Origin: JANNNF01 sp040385825
GTDB lineage: Bacteria > Pseudomonadota > Alphaproteobacteria > Rhodobacterales > Rhodobacteraceae
NCBI GenBank assembly: GCA_040385825.1
Contig: JAZKGQ010000006.1
Coordinates: forward strand, 310,001 to 374,000
Reading direction: 5' to 3'
DNA length: 64,000 bases
Within the stretch, counting starts at the first letter, position 1; every line of letters begins with the position of its first letter. The notes under the pieces were generated by a model that worked only from the letters and a program-made list of their open reading frames with translations, had not been told where the DNA came from and searched no databases. The position numbers were made by a program, and so were the translations under genes. Of the stretch, positions 33,365 to 43,200 are shown in pieces.

Positions 33365-34702
33365 TTACTCCTCGTCCTCCACCAGCCGCCGGTCCAACCC
33401 GTGCTTGAGCATCTTTTCGTACAGGGTCTTGCGTGAGATGCCCAACTGTTCATAGACCCGGCGCAAATGCCCGCCATGGGCCGCAATCGCCCCCGCAATC
33501 ACTGACCGCTCGAACCCGGCCACGCGGTCGGCCAGCCGGGGGGCATCCGGGCCAGACGCCCCCGGCATCCAGTCCAGCCCCAGTACGAACCGGTCGGCGG
33601 CATTGCGCAGTTCGCGCACGTTGCCGGGCCAGTCGCGGCCTGCCAGATCGGCCAGCATTTCGGGTTCGGGGGCACGGTCCGGGGCGGAATGGCGGGCGGC
33701 GGCCTCGCGCACCAGTTGCAGGAACAGCAGCGGAATATCCTCGCGCCGCGCCGCCAGCGGCGGCACCCGGATCAGCGCCACGTTCAGCCGCCAGTACAGA
33801 TCCTCGCGGAACACGCCGCGCGCCACCTCGCCCGCAAGGTCGGTTTTCGAGGTGGCGATGAACCGCACATCCAGCGGGATCGGGTCGTTCGACCCCAACC
33901 GGGTGATCACCCGGTCCTGCAACACGCGCAGCAGCTTGGCCTGCACGTCCAGCGGCATCTGGCCCACCTCGTCCAGCAGCACGGTGCCGCCGCGCGCATG
34001 TTCAAACCGCCCGAACCGCGCCCGCATCGCCCCGGCAAAGGCCCCGGCCTCATGGCCGAACAGTTCCGACTCGATCAGCGCGGCGGGCAGGGCCGCGCAG
34101 TTCACCGCCACGAACGGCTTTGCCGCCCGCTGCGACAGATCGTGCATGGCCCGCGCCACCACCTCTTTGCCTGCGCCCACCGGGCCGAAGATCAGGGCGT
34201 CGGCCTCGGATGCCCCAATCGCGCGCAGGCGATAGCGCAGATCGATCATCGCCGCTGACCGCCCCGGCAGCCGGGCCTCCAGATCGTCCTTCTGCCCCGC
34301 CGCCGCCCGCAGACGGCGGTTGTCCAGCACCAGCGCCCGGTGATCCATCGCGCGGCGCAGAACCGTGATCAGGTTTTGCGCCATGAAGGGCTTTTCGATG
34401 AAGTCATAAGCCCCGCGCCGCATCGCCTCGACCGCCAGTTGCACCTCGGCATGGCCGGTGATCAGGATGACCGGCAGGTCGGCATCCATGTCGCGCAGCC
34501 GTTGCAGCAGGGTCATGCCGTCCATCCCCGGCATGCGGATGTCGCTGACCACCACGCCGTTCAGACCCGGCCCCGCATGGTCAAGCACTTCCTCGGCGGT
34601 TGAAAAACCCGTCACCGCCAACCCTGCCAGTTCCAAGGCCTGCAGCGTAGACGCCCGCATCTGGGCGTCGTCATCCACCAGCAGAACACGCCCCGGCATC
34701 AT
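33365..34702 (-). CDS. dctD: Sigma-54-activator-type response regulator, DctD-like, with GAFAGA
   Basis: The 445-residue regulator has a receiver domain (phospho-acceptor Asp in VVSDIRMPGMDG near 55, Thr/Ser in LITGHAEV, Lys in IEKPF), an AAA+ domain (Walker A GPVGAGKEVVARAM, Walker B GGTVLLDEVGQ), and a Fis-type helix-turn-helix (LGISRKTLYEKMLKHGL). The sigma-54 contact loop reads GAFAGA instead of GAFTGA. It is translationally coupled to the sensor by an ATGA overlap. DctD normally activates C4-dicarboxylate uptake genes, but no DctA or DctPQM lies in the window. Confidence 0.88.
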   Translation of the reverse strand: MMPGRVLLVDDDAQMRASTLQALELAGLAVTGFSTAEEVLDHAGPGLNGVVVSDIRMPGMDGMTLLQRLRDMDADLPVILITGHAEVQLAVEAMRRGAYDFIEKPFMAQNLITVLRRAMDHRALVLDNRRLRAAAGQKDDLEARLPGRSAAMIDLRYRLRAIGASEADALIFGPVGAGKEVVARAMHDLSQRAAKPFVAVNCAALPAALIESELFGHEAGAFAGAMRARFGRFEHARGGTVLLDEVGQMPLDVQAKLLRVLQDRVITRLGSNDPIPLDVRFIATSKTDLAGEVARGVFREDLYWRLNVALIRVPPLAARREDIPLLFLQLVREAAARHSAPDRAPEPEMLADLAGRDWPGNVRELRNAADRFVLGLDWMPGASGPDAPRLADRVAGFERSVIAGAIAAHGGHLRRVYEQLGISRKTLYEKMLKHGLDRRLVEDEE

Positions 34703-36501
34703 TCCGCAGCCTCCGCCCGTCTGGCGGCCACCGCCAGATCGACAGTGAACACCGCTCCGCCCCCCGGCGCGTTGGCCACCCGCAGATCGCCGCCGAAATC
34801 CTTCATGATGTTGTAGGAAATCGACAGGCCCAGCCCCAGACCGGACCCCACCCGCTTGGTGGTGAAGAACGGATCGAAAATCCGGTCGGCAATCGCCGGG
34901 GCCACGCCGGGGCCATGGTCGCGCACCTGCAACAGAACGCGCGCGCCCGCGACCTTGGCCGACAGTTCGATCCGCCGGTCCGCCGCGTCCTGCACCGCAT
35001 CGGCCGCGTTGGACAAAAGGTTGACCAGCACCTGTTGCAACCGCACCGGCCCCGCCCGCACCAAGGGCAGATCGTCGGGCAGGGCGACCACCACGGTCAT
35101 GCCCTCCAGCCGCGACGCCGCCACCACCAGCGCCTCGTCCACCGCCGCCGCCAGCGCGATGTCCTTCAACGGCGCATCGGGTTTGCGCGCCACATTGCGC
35201 AGATGCCGCGCAATCGCCGCCATCCGGTCGATCAGCGACAAGATCTGCCCGACGTTTTCCTTGGCCCGCGCAGCCTCGCCCCGGTCGATCAGAATGGCCG
35301 CCGAATCCGCATAGTTGCGCGCCGCCGCCAGCGGTTGGTTGATCTCGTGGCTCAGCGCCGCCGACATCTGCCCCAGGGCCGCCAGCTTGCCCGCCTGTAC
35401 CAGATCGGCCTGGGTGCGGCGCAGCTCGGCCTCGGCGGCGCGGCGTTCGGCCACCTCGGCCTCGATCAGCACATTGACGCGGGCAAGGTCCGCCGTCCGC
35501 GCCGCCACCCGGCGTTCCAGTTCCGCCTTGGCCTGTTCCTGCAAGGCGATGCGTTCCGCCAGCCGCAGCCGCCGTTGCCGCATCAGCACCGCCAAGGCCA
35601 CCGCCGCGCCCAGCAACAGCAGCACCGCCGCCACCGCCAGCCGCGCCTGCGCCCGCAGATAGCGCGTGTCCAGCAGCACATGCACCGTCCACCCGGCGCG
35701 CGGCATCAGCGCCTCCGCCACCACATATTCGCGCAACCCATCGCTGCCCTGCACCGACATCACACCATCCGTCCGCTGATGCGGCAGGGCCGCCACGGTC
35801 ACATCGGCATAGCGGCGCGAGGCCGCCGTGCGCGCCATCCGGTCCGCCGACAGGGGCAGCAGGGATTTGTACAGCCAGCCCGGATCGGTCGACAGGAAGA
35901 CGATGCCTTCGGGGTCGGTGACCATGATCCGGGCCTCTTGCGTGCGCCATTCGCTTTCGATCAGATCCAGCCCGATCTTGACGGCGACCACCCCCCGGAC
36001 CGTGCCTTCGTCATCCCGCACCGGGGCGGTGAAATAGTATCCCCGCACGCCCGATGTGGTGCCGATTGCATAGAACCGCCCCTTTTCGCCCGCCAAGGCG
36101 GCGGTGAAATAGGGGCGATAGCTGAAGTTCTGGCCCACGAAACTGTCGGGCCGGTCATAGTTGCTGGCGGCAATCGTCACGCCATCGGGGGTCATGATGT
36201 AGATGTCCGACGCCTCAAGGCTCGCGTTCTTGGCCTTCAGCCAGCGGTCCATCGCCGCCCGCTGCGACCGGTCATCCGGCTGCGCCACCAGCCGCGCGAT
36301 GGTTTCCTGATCGGCCAGCAGGTCGGGCACGGCCTCGAACCGCCGCAAATGCCCGTCCAGCGCCTGAATGGTCAGGGCCAGCGTGGCATCGGCCCGGCTG
36401 CGCCCTTCGGCCAGATAGAACCGCGTGGCCCCGATGGCCGCAACCGCCGCCAACCCAAGGATCAGCAGCCCGGCCAAAGGCAGCACCAACCGCTTCACCA
36501 C
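34699..36501 (-). CDS. dctB: DctB-like sensor histidine kinase
   Basis: The 600-residue inner-membrane kinase has an N-terminal transmembrane helix (LVLPLAGLLILGLAAVAAIG), a periplasmic double-Cache/PAS sensor (ending about residue 280), a second helix (AVAAVLLLLGAAVALAVLM), a coiled-coil linker, the H-box ALSHEINQPLAAARNY near residue 386, and an ATPase domain (LLSNAADAV N-box, DHGPGVAP G1). The architecture is that of DctB, which senses C4-dicarboxylates. It forms an operon with the dctD-like regulator. Confidence 0.88.
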   Translation of the reverse strand: MVKRLVLPLAGLLILGLAAVAAIGATRFYLAEGRSRADATLALTIQALDGHLRRFEAVPDLLADQETIARLVAQPDDRSQRAAMDRWLKAKNASLEASDIYIMTPDGVTIAASNYDRPDSFVGQNFSYRPYFTAALAGEKGRFYAIGTTSGVRGYYFTAPVRDDEGTVRGVVAVKIGLDLIESEWRTQEARIMVTDPEGIVFLSTDPGWLYKSLLPLSADRMARTAASRRYADVTVAALPHQRTDGVMSVQGSDGLREYVVAEALMPRAGWTVHVLLDTRYLRAQARLAVAAVLLLLGAAVALAVLMRQRRLRLAERIALQEQAKAELERRVAARTADLARVNVLIEAEVAERRAAEAELRRTQADLVQAGKLAALGQMSAALSHEINQPLAAARNYADSAAILIDRGEAARAKENVGQILSLIDRMAAIARHLRNVARKPDAPLKDIALAAAVDEALVVAASRLEGMTVVVALPDDLPLVRAGPVRLQQVLVNLLSNAADAVQDAADRRIELSAKVAGARVLLQVRDHGPGVAPAIADRIFDPFFTTKRVGSGLGLGLSISYNIMKDFGGDLRVANAPGGGAVFTVDLAVAARRAEAAE

Positions 36502-36524
36502 ATGCCCTCCCTCTGGCAGATGCC

Positions 36525-37625
36525 CTAGCCAATCACCCCGCGCGCGCCGCCCGTCTGGCCCCGGTCCAGCAGCAGATGGTCCAGCAGCACGCAGGCCATC
36601 ATCGCCTCGCCCACCGGCACGGCGCGGATACCCACGCAGGGATCATGCCGCCCCTTGGTGATCAGGTCCAGTTCCTCGCCCGCCGCGTTGATCGTGCGGC
36701 GCGGGGTCAGGATGCTGGAGGTGGGCTTGACCGCAAAGCGGCAGACCACATCCTGCCCGGTCGAAATGCCGCCCAGAATGCCCCCGGCGTGGTTCGACAG
36801 AAACTCTGGCCCGTTCGGACCCATGCGAATTTCATCGGCATTGTCCACGCCCGTCAGGGCCGCCACCGCCATGCCGTCGCCAATCTCGACCGCCTTCACC
36901 GCGTTGACCGACATCATCGCTGCGGCAAGGTCAGAGTCCAGCTTGCCATACAAGGGCGCGCCGAGCCCCGCAGGCACGCCCGACGCCACCACCTCGATCA
37001 CCGCGCCGACCGAGTTCAGCCCCTTGCGCAGGTCGTCCAGATACGCGGCCCAGGTTTCTGCCGCCTGCGCATCGGGCACCCAGAACGGGTTGCGCTCCAC
37101 TTCCGCCAGATCGAACCGCGCCCGGTCGATCCCGTGCACCCCCATCTGCACCATGTAGCCGGTGATCCGCAGACCGGGGCACAGCGCCGCCAGCACCGCC
37201 CTTGCCACACCGCCCGCCGCCACCCGAGATGCCGTTTCCCGCGCCGACGACCGCCCGCCACCGCGATAATCCCGCAGCCCGTATTTCTGGTGATAGGTGA
37301 TGTCCGCATGGCCGGGCCGGAAGGCCTGTGCGATGGCCCCGTAATCCTTGGACCGCTGGTCGGTGTTCTGGATCATCAGCTGAATGGGCGTGCCTGTCGT
37401 CACCCCCTCGAACACGCCCGACAAGATGCGCACCTCATCGGCCTCTTGCCGCTGCGTGGTGTATTTGTTCTGCCCCGGTTTGCGGCGGTCCAGCCAGGGC
37501 TGCAAATCCGCCTCCGACAGCGCGATACCGGGCGGGCAGCCATCCACCGTGCAACCAATCGCCGGACCGTGACTCTCGCCCCAGGTGGTCACGCGAAACA
37601 GATGTCCAAAGGTGTTCAGGCTCAT
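36525..37625 (-). CDS. aroC: Chorismate synthase
   Basis: The enzyme forms chorismate from EPSP using reduced FMN and is the last step of the shikimate pathway. The 366-residue length is typical. Signatures are TWGESHGPAIG near residue 11, RPGHADITYHQKYG near 103, and GGGRSSARETASRVAAG near 121, followed by a C-terminal GRHDPCVGIRAVPVGEAM. ATG at 37625 is preferred over an in-frame TTG at 37631. Confidence 0.96.
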   Translation of the reverse strand: MSLNTFGHLFRVTTWGESHGPAIGCTVDGCPPGIALSEADLQPWLDRRKPGQNKYTTQRQEADEVRILSGVFEGVTTGTPIQLMIQNTDQRSKDYGAIAQAFRPGHADITYHQKYGLRDYRGGGRSSARETASRVAAGGVARAVLAALCPGLRITGYMVQMGVHGIDRARFDLAEVERNPFWVPDAQAAETWAAYLDDLRKGLNSVGAVIEVVASGVPAGLGAPLYGKLDSDLAAAMMSVNAVKAVEIGDGMAVAALTGVDNADEIRMGPNGPEFLSNHAGGILGGISTGQDVVCRFAVKPTSSILTPRRTINAAGEELDLITKGRHDPCVGIRAVPVGEAMMACVLLDHLLLDRGQTGGARGVIG

Positions 37626-37808
37626 GCGCAAGGCTCCTCATCTGGTCCAAAGCCCTATCGCACCCGCCTTGCGAAATCCACCCGCTGCTGCTGTCTTTCA
37701 CCGGGCCTGCGCCGACATCGTTGGCGGGCCTGACCGTTGCCCGCCTGCTTGCCCTTGGTTGCGTTCTTTGCCACTGGTAAATCGACGCACAAAAGCAAGG
37801 AGGCCGCG

Positions 37809-39119
37809 ATGGAAGGCCAACCGGAAATCCTGGGCAAGGTGATGGGCTGGCTGGATCAGGCCGGCACCATTGCCATGGGCTGGCTGCTGTCACCTGCCGC
37901 CTGGTCGCAGTTTGCCTTGCTGGCGATGGCCTATCTTGTGGCCCGCCTGATCACCCGCCGCCTGATCCCGCCCCTGTCGCGGCTGATGGACCCCGGCGAG
38001 GCGCGTGAGGGCGTGATCGCCACCGCCCGCCGGTTTGCCTTGCGGTTGCTGCCGCTGATCCTGCCGCTGATCGCCTATGGCCTGACCGCCACGGGCGAGG
38101 AAGTGACCCGGTCGCTGTTCGGGTCGGGCGAGGTGATCGCCTTTGGCAAGCGGGTGTTCCTGTTCATCGCCGCCCGCATCTTGGTGCGCGACGTGCTGAC
38201 CGACGGGTTCCTGCGCCTGCTGGGGCGCTATGTGCTGCTGCCCGTGGCCGCGCTGTATGCCTTGGGCGTGCTGGACGATCTGACCCTGCGGCTGGAAGAA
38301 ACCGTGGTGGCACTTGGCAACATCCGGTTTTCGGTGATGTCGCTGATCCGGGGGATCATCGCGGGCAGTCTGCTGTTCTGGCTGGGGTCATGGTCGAACC
38401 GGCAAAGTGCGGACTACATCAAGGCGCAGCAGGAATTGCGCCCTGCCACCCGTGAACTGGCGGTGAAGGCCGCCGAGATCGTCATTTTCGGCGCGGCCTT
38501 CCTTTTGCTCATGTCGATCATGGGCATCGATCTGACCGCGATCGCGGTATTGGGCGGCGCGCTTGGCGTGGGGATCGGGCTGGGGTTGCAGCAGATTGCC
38601 GCGAACTTCGTGTCGGGCATCATCCTGCTGGTCGAAGGCCAGACCACGGTGGGCGATTACGTCGAGTTGGACGGCGGCGAGAAGGGCACCATCGTCAAGA
38701 TGACCGCCCGCGCCTGCGTGCTGGAAACGTTCGACGGCAAGTGGATCGTGGTGCCGAATGAACATTTCATCACGACGCGAGTGGTGAACTATTCCGATCA
38801 GGGGTCCGCCAACCGCTATGAGGCGCTGTTTTCGGTCAGCTATGACACCGACATCAACCGGGTGCCCGCGATCATCGACGCGGCGGTGGCGGCGCTGCCC
38901 TTTGTGCTGAAGGCCCCCGATGGCCCCGATTGCGAGTTGCGCGGGTTTGGCGAATCTGCGGTGGATTTCGCGGTGGAATACTGGGTAAACGGCATTGACG
39001 ACGGCAAGAACAAATATGGCTCTCCGGTGCTGTTCGCCATCTGGAATGCGCTGAAGGCCGAAGGGATCGAGATGCCCTATCCGCACCGGGTGATCGAGAT
39101 CAAAGGCTCCAAGCCGTGA
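37809..39119 (+). CDS. Small-conductance mechanosensitive channel (MscS family)
   Basis: This 436-residue membrane channel protects against osmotic downshift. It has several extra N-terminal helices, then the pore-forming TM3 and beta domain: IAVLGGALGVGIGLGLQQIA near 260, NFVSGIILLVEGQTTVGDYV, and IVVPNEHFITTRVVNYS near 315. ATG at 37809 follows a strong AAGGAGG. Its stop overlaps the GTG start of the next flavoprotein gene. Confidence 0.9.
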   Translation: MEGQPEILGKVMGWLDQAGTIAMGWLLSPAAWSQFALLAMAYLVARLITRRLIPPLSRLMDPGEAREGVIATARRFALRLLPLILPLIAYGLTATGEEVTRSLFGSGEVIAFGKRVFLFIAARILVRDVLTDGFLRLLGRYVLLPVAALYALGVLDDLTLRLEETVVALGNIRFSVMSLIRGIIAGSLLFWLGSWSNRQSADYIKAQQELRPATRELAVKAAEIVIFGAAFLLLMSIMGIDLTAIAVLGGALGVGIGLGLQQIAANFVSGIILLVEGQTTVGDYVELDGGEKGTIVKMTARACVLETFDGKWIVVPNEHFITTRVVNYSDQGSANRYEALFSVSYDTDINRVPAIIDAAVAALPFVLKAPDGPDCELRGFGESAVDFAVEYWVNGIDDGKNKYGSPVLFAIWNALKAEGIEMPYPHRVIEIKGSKP

Positions 39120-40270
39120 CAGATGCGCTGGTCATTGGCGGCGGGCCTGCCGGGCTGATGGCCGCCGAGGCCTTGGCCGATGCCGGGCGGCGCGTGGTGC
39201 TGTGCGAGGCGAAGCCTTCGGTCGGGCGCAAGCTGCTGATGGCCGGGAAATCCGGGCTGAACGTGACCAAGGATGAAGGAGAGACTGCCTTCCTCGCTGC
39301 TTTTGACAGCGATTGGCTGAAACCGATGCTGCGGGCGTTTGAGCCTGAGGATGTGGCGCAATGGTGCCGGGACTTGGGGCAAGAGGTTTTCACCGGGTCA
39401 TCGGGCCGTGTGTTTCCGCAGGCGATGAAAGCCTCACCCCTGCTGCGGGCATGGCTGGTTCGGTTGGCAGGCAAGGGGGTGGAGATCCGCACCCGCTGGC
39501 GTTGGTTGGGGCCGATGGCGACGGGGCATTCCTTCCAGACGCCGGAGGGCGCTGTTACCCTGAACCCCCGCACCACCGTTTTGGCACTTGGTGGTGCCAG
39601 TTGGGCGCGGTTGGGGTCGGATGGGGCCTGGGTGCCGTGGCTGGTGGCCAAGGGGGTAGAGGTCGCGCCGTTCCGCCCGGCCAACATGGGGTTCGACGTG
39701 GCGTGGTCGCCCCATATGCAGCGGCATTTCGGCCAGCCGATCAAGGGGGCGGTGCTGATCGTGGAGGGCCGCCGCACACGGGCCGAGTTCGTGATCACGG
39801 CCAAGGGCGTGGAAGGCGGCGGCATCTATGCGGTATCGCGCGCGTTAAGGGAAGGCGCAAGCCTGACGCTGGACCTGCTGCCCGATGTGACGCCCGCCGA
39901 CCTGACCCTGCGCCTGTCGCGCCTGAAACCGGCCGAGACGGCGGCCAACAAGCTGCGCAAGCTGGGGCTGTCGCCCGCCGCGATTGCGCTGGTGATGGAA
40001 TGCGCACGCGGGGCCGATCTGGCGGTGATCAAGCACCTGCCCCTGCCGCTGCAAGGCCCGCGCCCGATGGACGAGGCGATTTCTGTGGCGGGCGGCATCA
40101 CCCGTGCGGCGCTGACCGACCATCTGGAAATCAAGGCGATGCCCGGCACCTTCGCCTGCGGCGAGATGCTGGACTGGGAGGCCCCGACCGGGGGCTATCT
40201 GCTGACCGCCTGCCTTGCCACCGGGTTGTGGGCAGGCCGTCACGCCGCCAGCAACACCCGCGCTTCGTAG
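39116..40270 (+). CDS. HI0933/BaiN-like flavoprotein
   Basis: This 384-residue FAD-binding protein has an N-terminal motif ALVIGGGPAGLMAAEALADA and KLLMAGKSGLNVTKDEG, with the C-terminal FACGEMLDWEAPTGGYLLTA that places FAD, as in the YhiN/BaiN group (TIGR03862 subgroup). Substrates are unknown. GTG start at 39116 overlaps the MscS stop (GTGA). The last 31 bases overlap the end of the RTX gene on the other strand. Confidence 0.86.
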   Translation: MTDALVIGGGPAGLMAAEALADAGRRVVLCEAKPSVGRKLLMAGKSGLNVTKDEGETAFLAAFDSDWLKPMLRAFEPEDVAQWCRDLGQEVFTGSSGRVFPQAMKASPLLRAWLVRLAGKGVEIRTRWRWLGPMATGHSFQTPEGAVTLNPRTTVLALGGASWARLGSDGAWVPWLVAKGVEVAPFRPANMGFDVAWSPHMQRHFGQPIKGAVLIVEGRRTRAEFVITAKGVEGGGIYAVSRALREGASLTLDLLPDVTPADLTLRLSRLKPAETAANKLRKLGLSPAAIALVMECARGADLAVIKHLPLPLQGPRPMDEAISVAGGITRAALTDHLEIKAMPGTFACGEMLDWEAPTGGYLLTACLATGLWAGRHAASNTRAS

Positions 40271-43200
40271 GATTTCAGCGTCAGCCGCGCAGAGGCGAAT
40301 TGCGGCGGGTTGGGCTGATGCGCAAGGTCGGGGAACAGCTTGGCCAGTTCATCGCGCTGGCCCTGATCCATGGTGCCAAGGGTGCGGTCGCCGGGCTGAA
40401 AGCTCTCGCTCCACGCGCCGTCTGCCAGCACGATCTCGTGCCGGTCGAACAGCAGATGCACATAGGCCACGTCCGCCACGCCTGCCTCGGTGATGCCGGG
40501 CTGGCCGATCAGATGGGCCGCGCGCACCAGAACCTCATCCGCGCCGAACAGCAGATCGGCCCGCGCGCCGGTCAGCAGCATGCGGTGCTGGCGCGACACC
40601 ATCATGTCGCGTTGCGGCAGATCCGGCCCAAAGGCGCCCCGGCGGATCAGGACCGGCTGCAACGACGGATCGCGGGCCAGGACCTGCGGCGACACCCGCT
40701 TGGACCCGATCCAGCGCAGCGGCTGCGGGCCGTGGTCGCGGGTCATCACCATGTCGCCGACCGACAGGTGTTCGATCGCGGTCTGGCCGCGCGGGGTGGC
40801 GATCATCGTGCCGGGGGTAAAGCAGGCGACGATGGTTTCGATGTTGGAAAAGGTCAGGGTGCCGATGACATTGTCGGCAAGGTCCAGAAACTGCACCACG
40901 CCGTTTTCCGGGTTCATCGGATCATAGACGATGCGGTGCCGCCCAAGCCCGGTCAGGTCGATCTGGTCGGTTTCGCCCACATCTTCGGACCCGTCGACCG
41001 TATCGCCCATCCCGGCATAAAAGATGTCGGACCCGTCGCCGCCGCTGAAGAAATCGGCCCCTGCCCCGCCGTACAGCATGTCATTGCCAAGGCCGCCGAA
41101 CAGGCTGTCGTTGCCATCCCCGCCGGTCAGCGCGTCATTGCCCTCGCCCCCGGTCAGGGCATCGTTGCCAAGACCGCCGAACAGGCTGTCGTCGCCGGTG
41201 CCGCCGTCAAGGCTGTCGTTGCCCTCGTCACCCGACAGGCTGTCATTGCCCGCGTCGCCGGTCAGGCTGTCATTGCCCAGCCCGCCGCTGACAAGGTCAT
41301 TGCCGACCCCGCCGCCGACCAGATCATTGCCCTCGCCGCCTTCGACCGTGTCATCGCCGTCGCCGCCATAGGCGCTGTCGTTGCCGGTACCGCCAAACAC
41401 CGCGTCATTGCCGCCGCCGCCATCCAGACTGTCATTGCCCGCGTCGCCCGACAGGGTGTCGGTGCCGTCGCCGCCATAGACATCATCCTCGCCAAGCCCG
41501 CCCGACACCAGATCGTTGCCGGCATCGCCCGACACTTCGTCATTGCCGCTGCCGCCCAGAACCGTGTCATTGTCGGTGCCGCCGAACAGAATGTCGTCGG
41601 ACCCCGCGCCGTCGATATAGTCGGACCCGGCCCCGCCATAGAAGATGTTGGTATAAACGTCGCCCGTCAGGCCCTGGTTGTCAAAACCGATCAGGGTATC
41701 ATTGAAGGCCGACCCGATGATCCCGTCGACCGAGGCAAACACATCGCCCGTCGAATGCCCCCCGCTGGAGGTGTTGGAGGCTAGGTTGACACTGACCGCC
41801 GCGTTCGAGGCGGAATAGTCGAGGAAGTCCATATCCTCGCCGCCATACAGCGTGTCGGACCCGACCCCGCCGGCCAGCGTGTCATTGCCAAGCCCGCCGA
41901 ACAGCCCGTCCGCGCCAGAGCCACCGAACAGATGGTTGTTGTCGTCGTTCCCGGTCAGCGTGTCGTTGTAGATCGACCCGATCAGATGCTCGACCCCGGT
42001 CAGGGTATCGCCCGCCGCATCGCCGCCGCTGCCGGTGCCGCCAGCGGTGACGTTGACCGCAGACCCCGAGGCCGAGTAATCGGCCACATCACCGCTGCCC
42101 GCCCCGCCGTTCAGCAGATCGCTGCCCGCGCCGCCCACCAGCGTATCGTTGCCATCGCCGCCATACAGGCTGTCGGACCCCGCGCCACCGTAAAGCGCAT
42201 CATTGCCCGCGCCGCCATACAGCGCATTGGCCGCGCCATCGCCGGTCAGGGTATCGTTGAAGCCTGACCCCGACAGGTTTTCAAAGCCCGACAGGCTGTC
42301 GCCCTGCGCATCGCCGCCGGTGTTGACCCCGGTGGTCAGGTTGACCGAAACCCCCGCCCAGGATGTGGAATAGTCGGCGGTATCGGTGCCCAGCCCGCCC
42401 GCCAGAACATCGGCCCCGCCACCGCCGGTCAGGGTGTTGTTGCCAAGGCTGCCGGTCAGCGTGTCATTGAAGGCCGAACCTGACAGGTTTTCGATGTTGG
42501 TCAGAACATCGCCCACAGCCTCGCCTGCCGTGCCAAGGCCGGTGGTCAGGCTGACCGCCACCGCCGCTGCCGCCGCGCTGTAATCGGCGGTGTCATTGCC
42601 GGACCCGCCATCCAGAATGTCGATGCCCAGACCGCCCGCCAGCGTGTCGTCATCGGCCCCGCCCGACAGGTTGTCATTGCCCGCGCCGCCCGACAGCAGG
42701 TCGTCGCCCGCAGCCCCTGTCAGGGTATTGGCCCCGGCATCGCCTGCCAGCGTGTCGTTGAACGCAGACCCGGTCAGCGCCTCGATGCCCGACAGCACAT
42801 CGCCCGCCGCGTCGCCTGCGCTGCCGGTGCCGGTGGCAAGGCTGGCGCTGACCCCGGCCGCCGAGGCGGTGTAGTCGACGGTATCATTGCCAGTCCCGCC
42901 GATCAGCGTGTCTTCGCCGCCGCCCCCGGCCAGCAGATCGTTGCCCGCGCCGCCCGTCAGCACGTTGTCCTCGGCATTGCCGGTCAGCGTGTCGGCCAGG
43001 GTGGTGCCGGTGACATTCTCGATCCCGACCAGCGTGTCGGTGCCCGCATCGCCGCCGCTGCCAAGGCCGGTGGCCAGGTTGACGCTGACCCCGACCGTGC
43101 CGCTGCTGTAGTCGGCAAGGTCGATGCCGGTGCCGCCTTCCAGCCGGTCGCTGCCCGACCCGCCCACCAGCGTATCGTCCCCCGCCCCGCCATACAGGCT

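Noticed and set aside
33365..35950. 861-residue frame running from the kinase region into DctD
   Set aside because: Its first half is an out-of-frame reading of the sensor kinase; the true DctD starts at 34702 with the coupled ATGA overlap, so this is not a fused protein.
39361..41784. 807-residue open frame on the plus strand opposite the flavoprotein end and RTX gene
   Set aside because: It is the antisense of RTX nonapeptide codons, giving artificial AVVA/QAVIA repeats; the RTX frame has known domain structure and the flavoprotein frame covers the rest.
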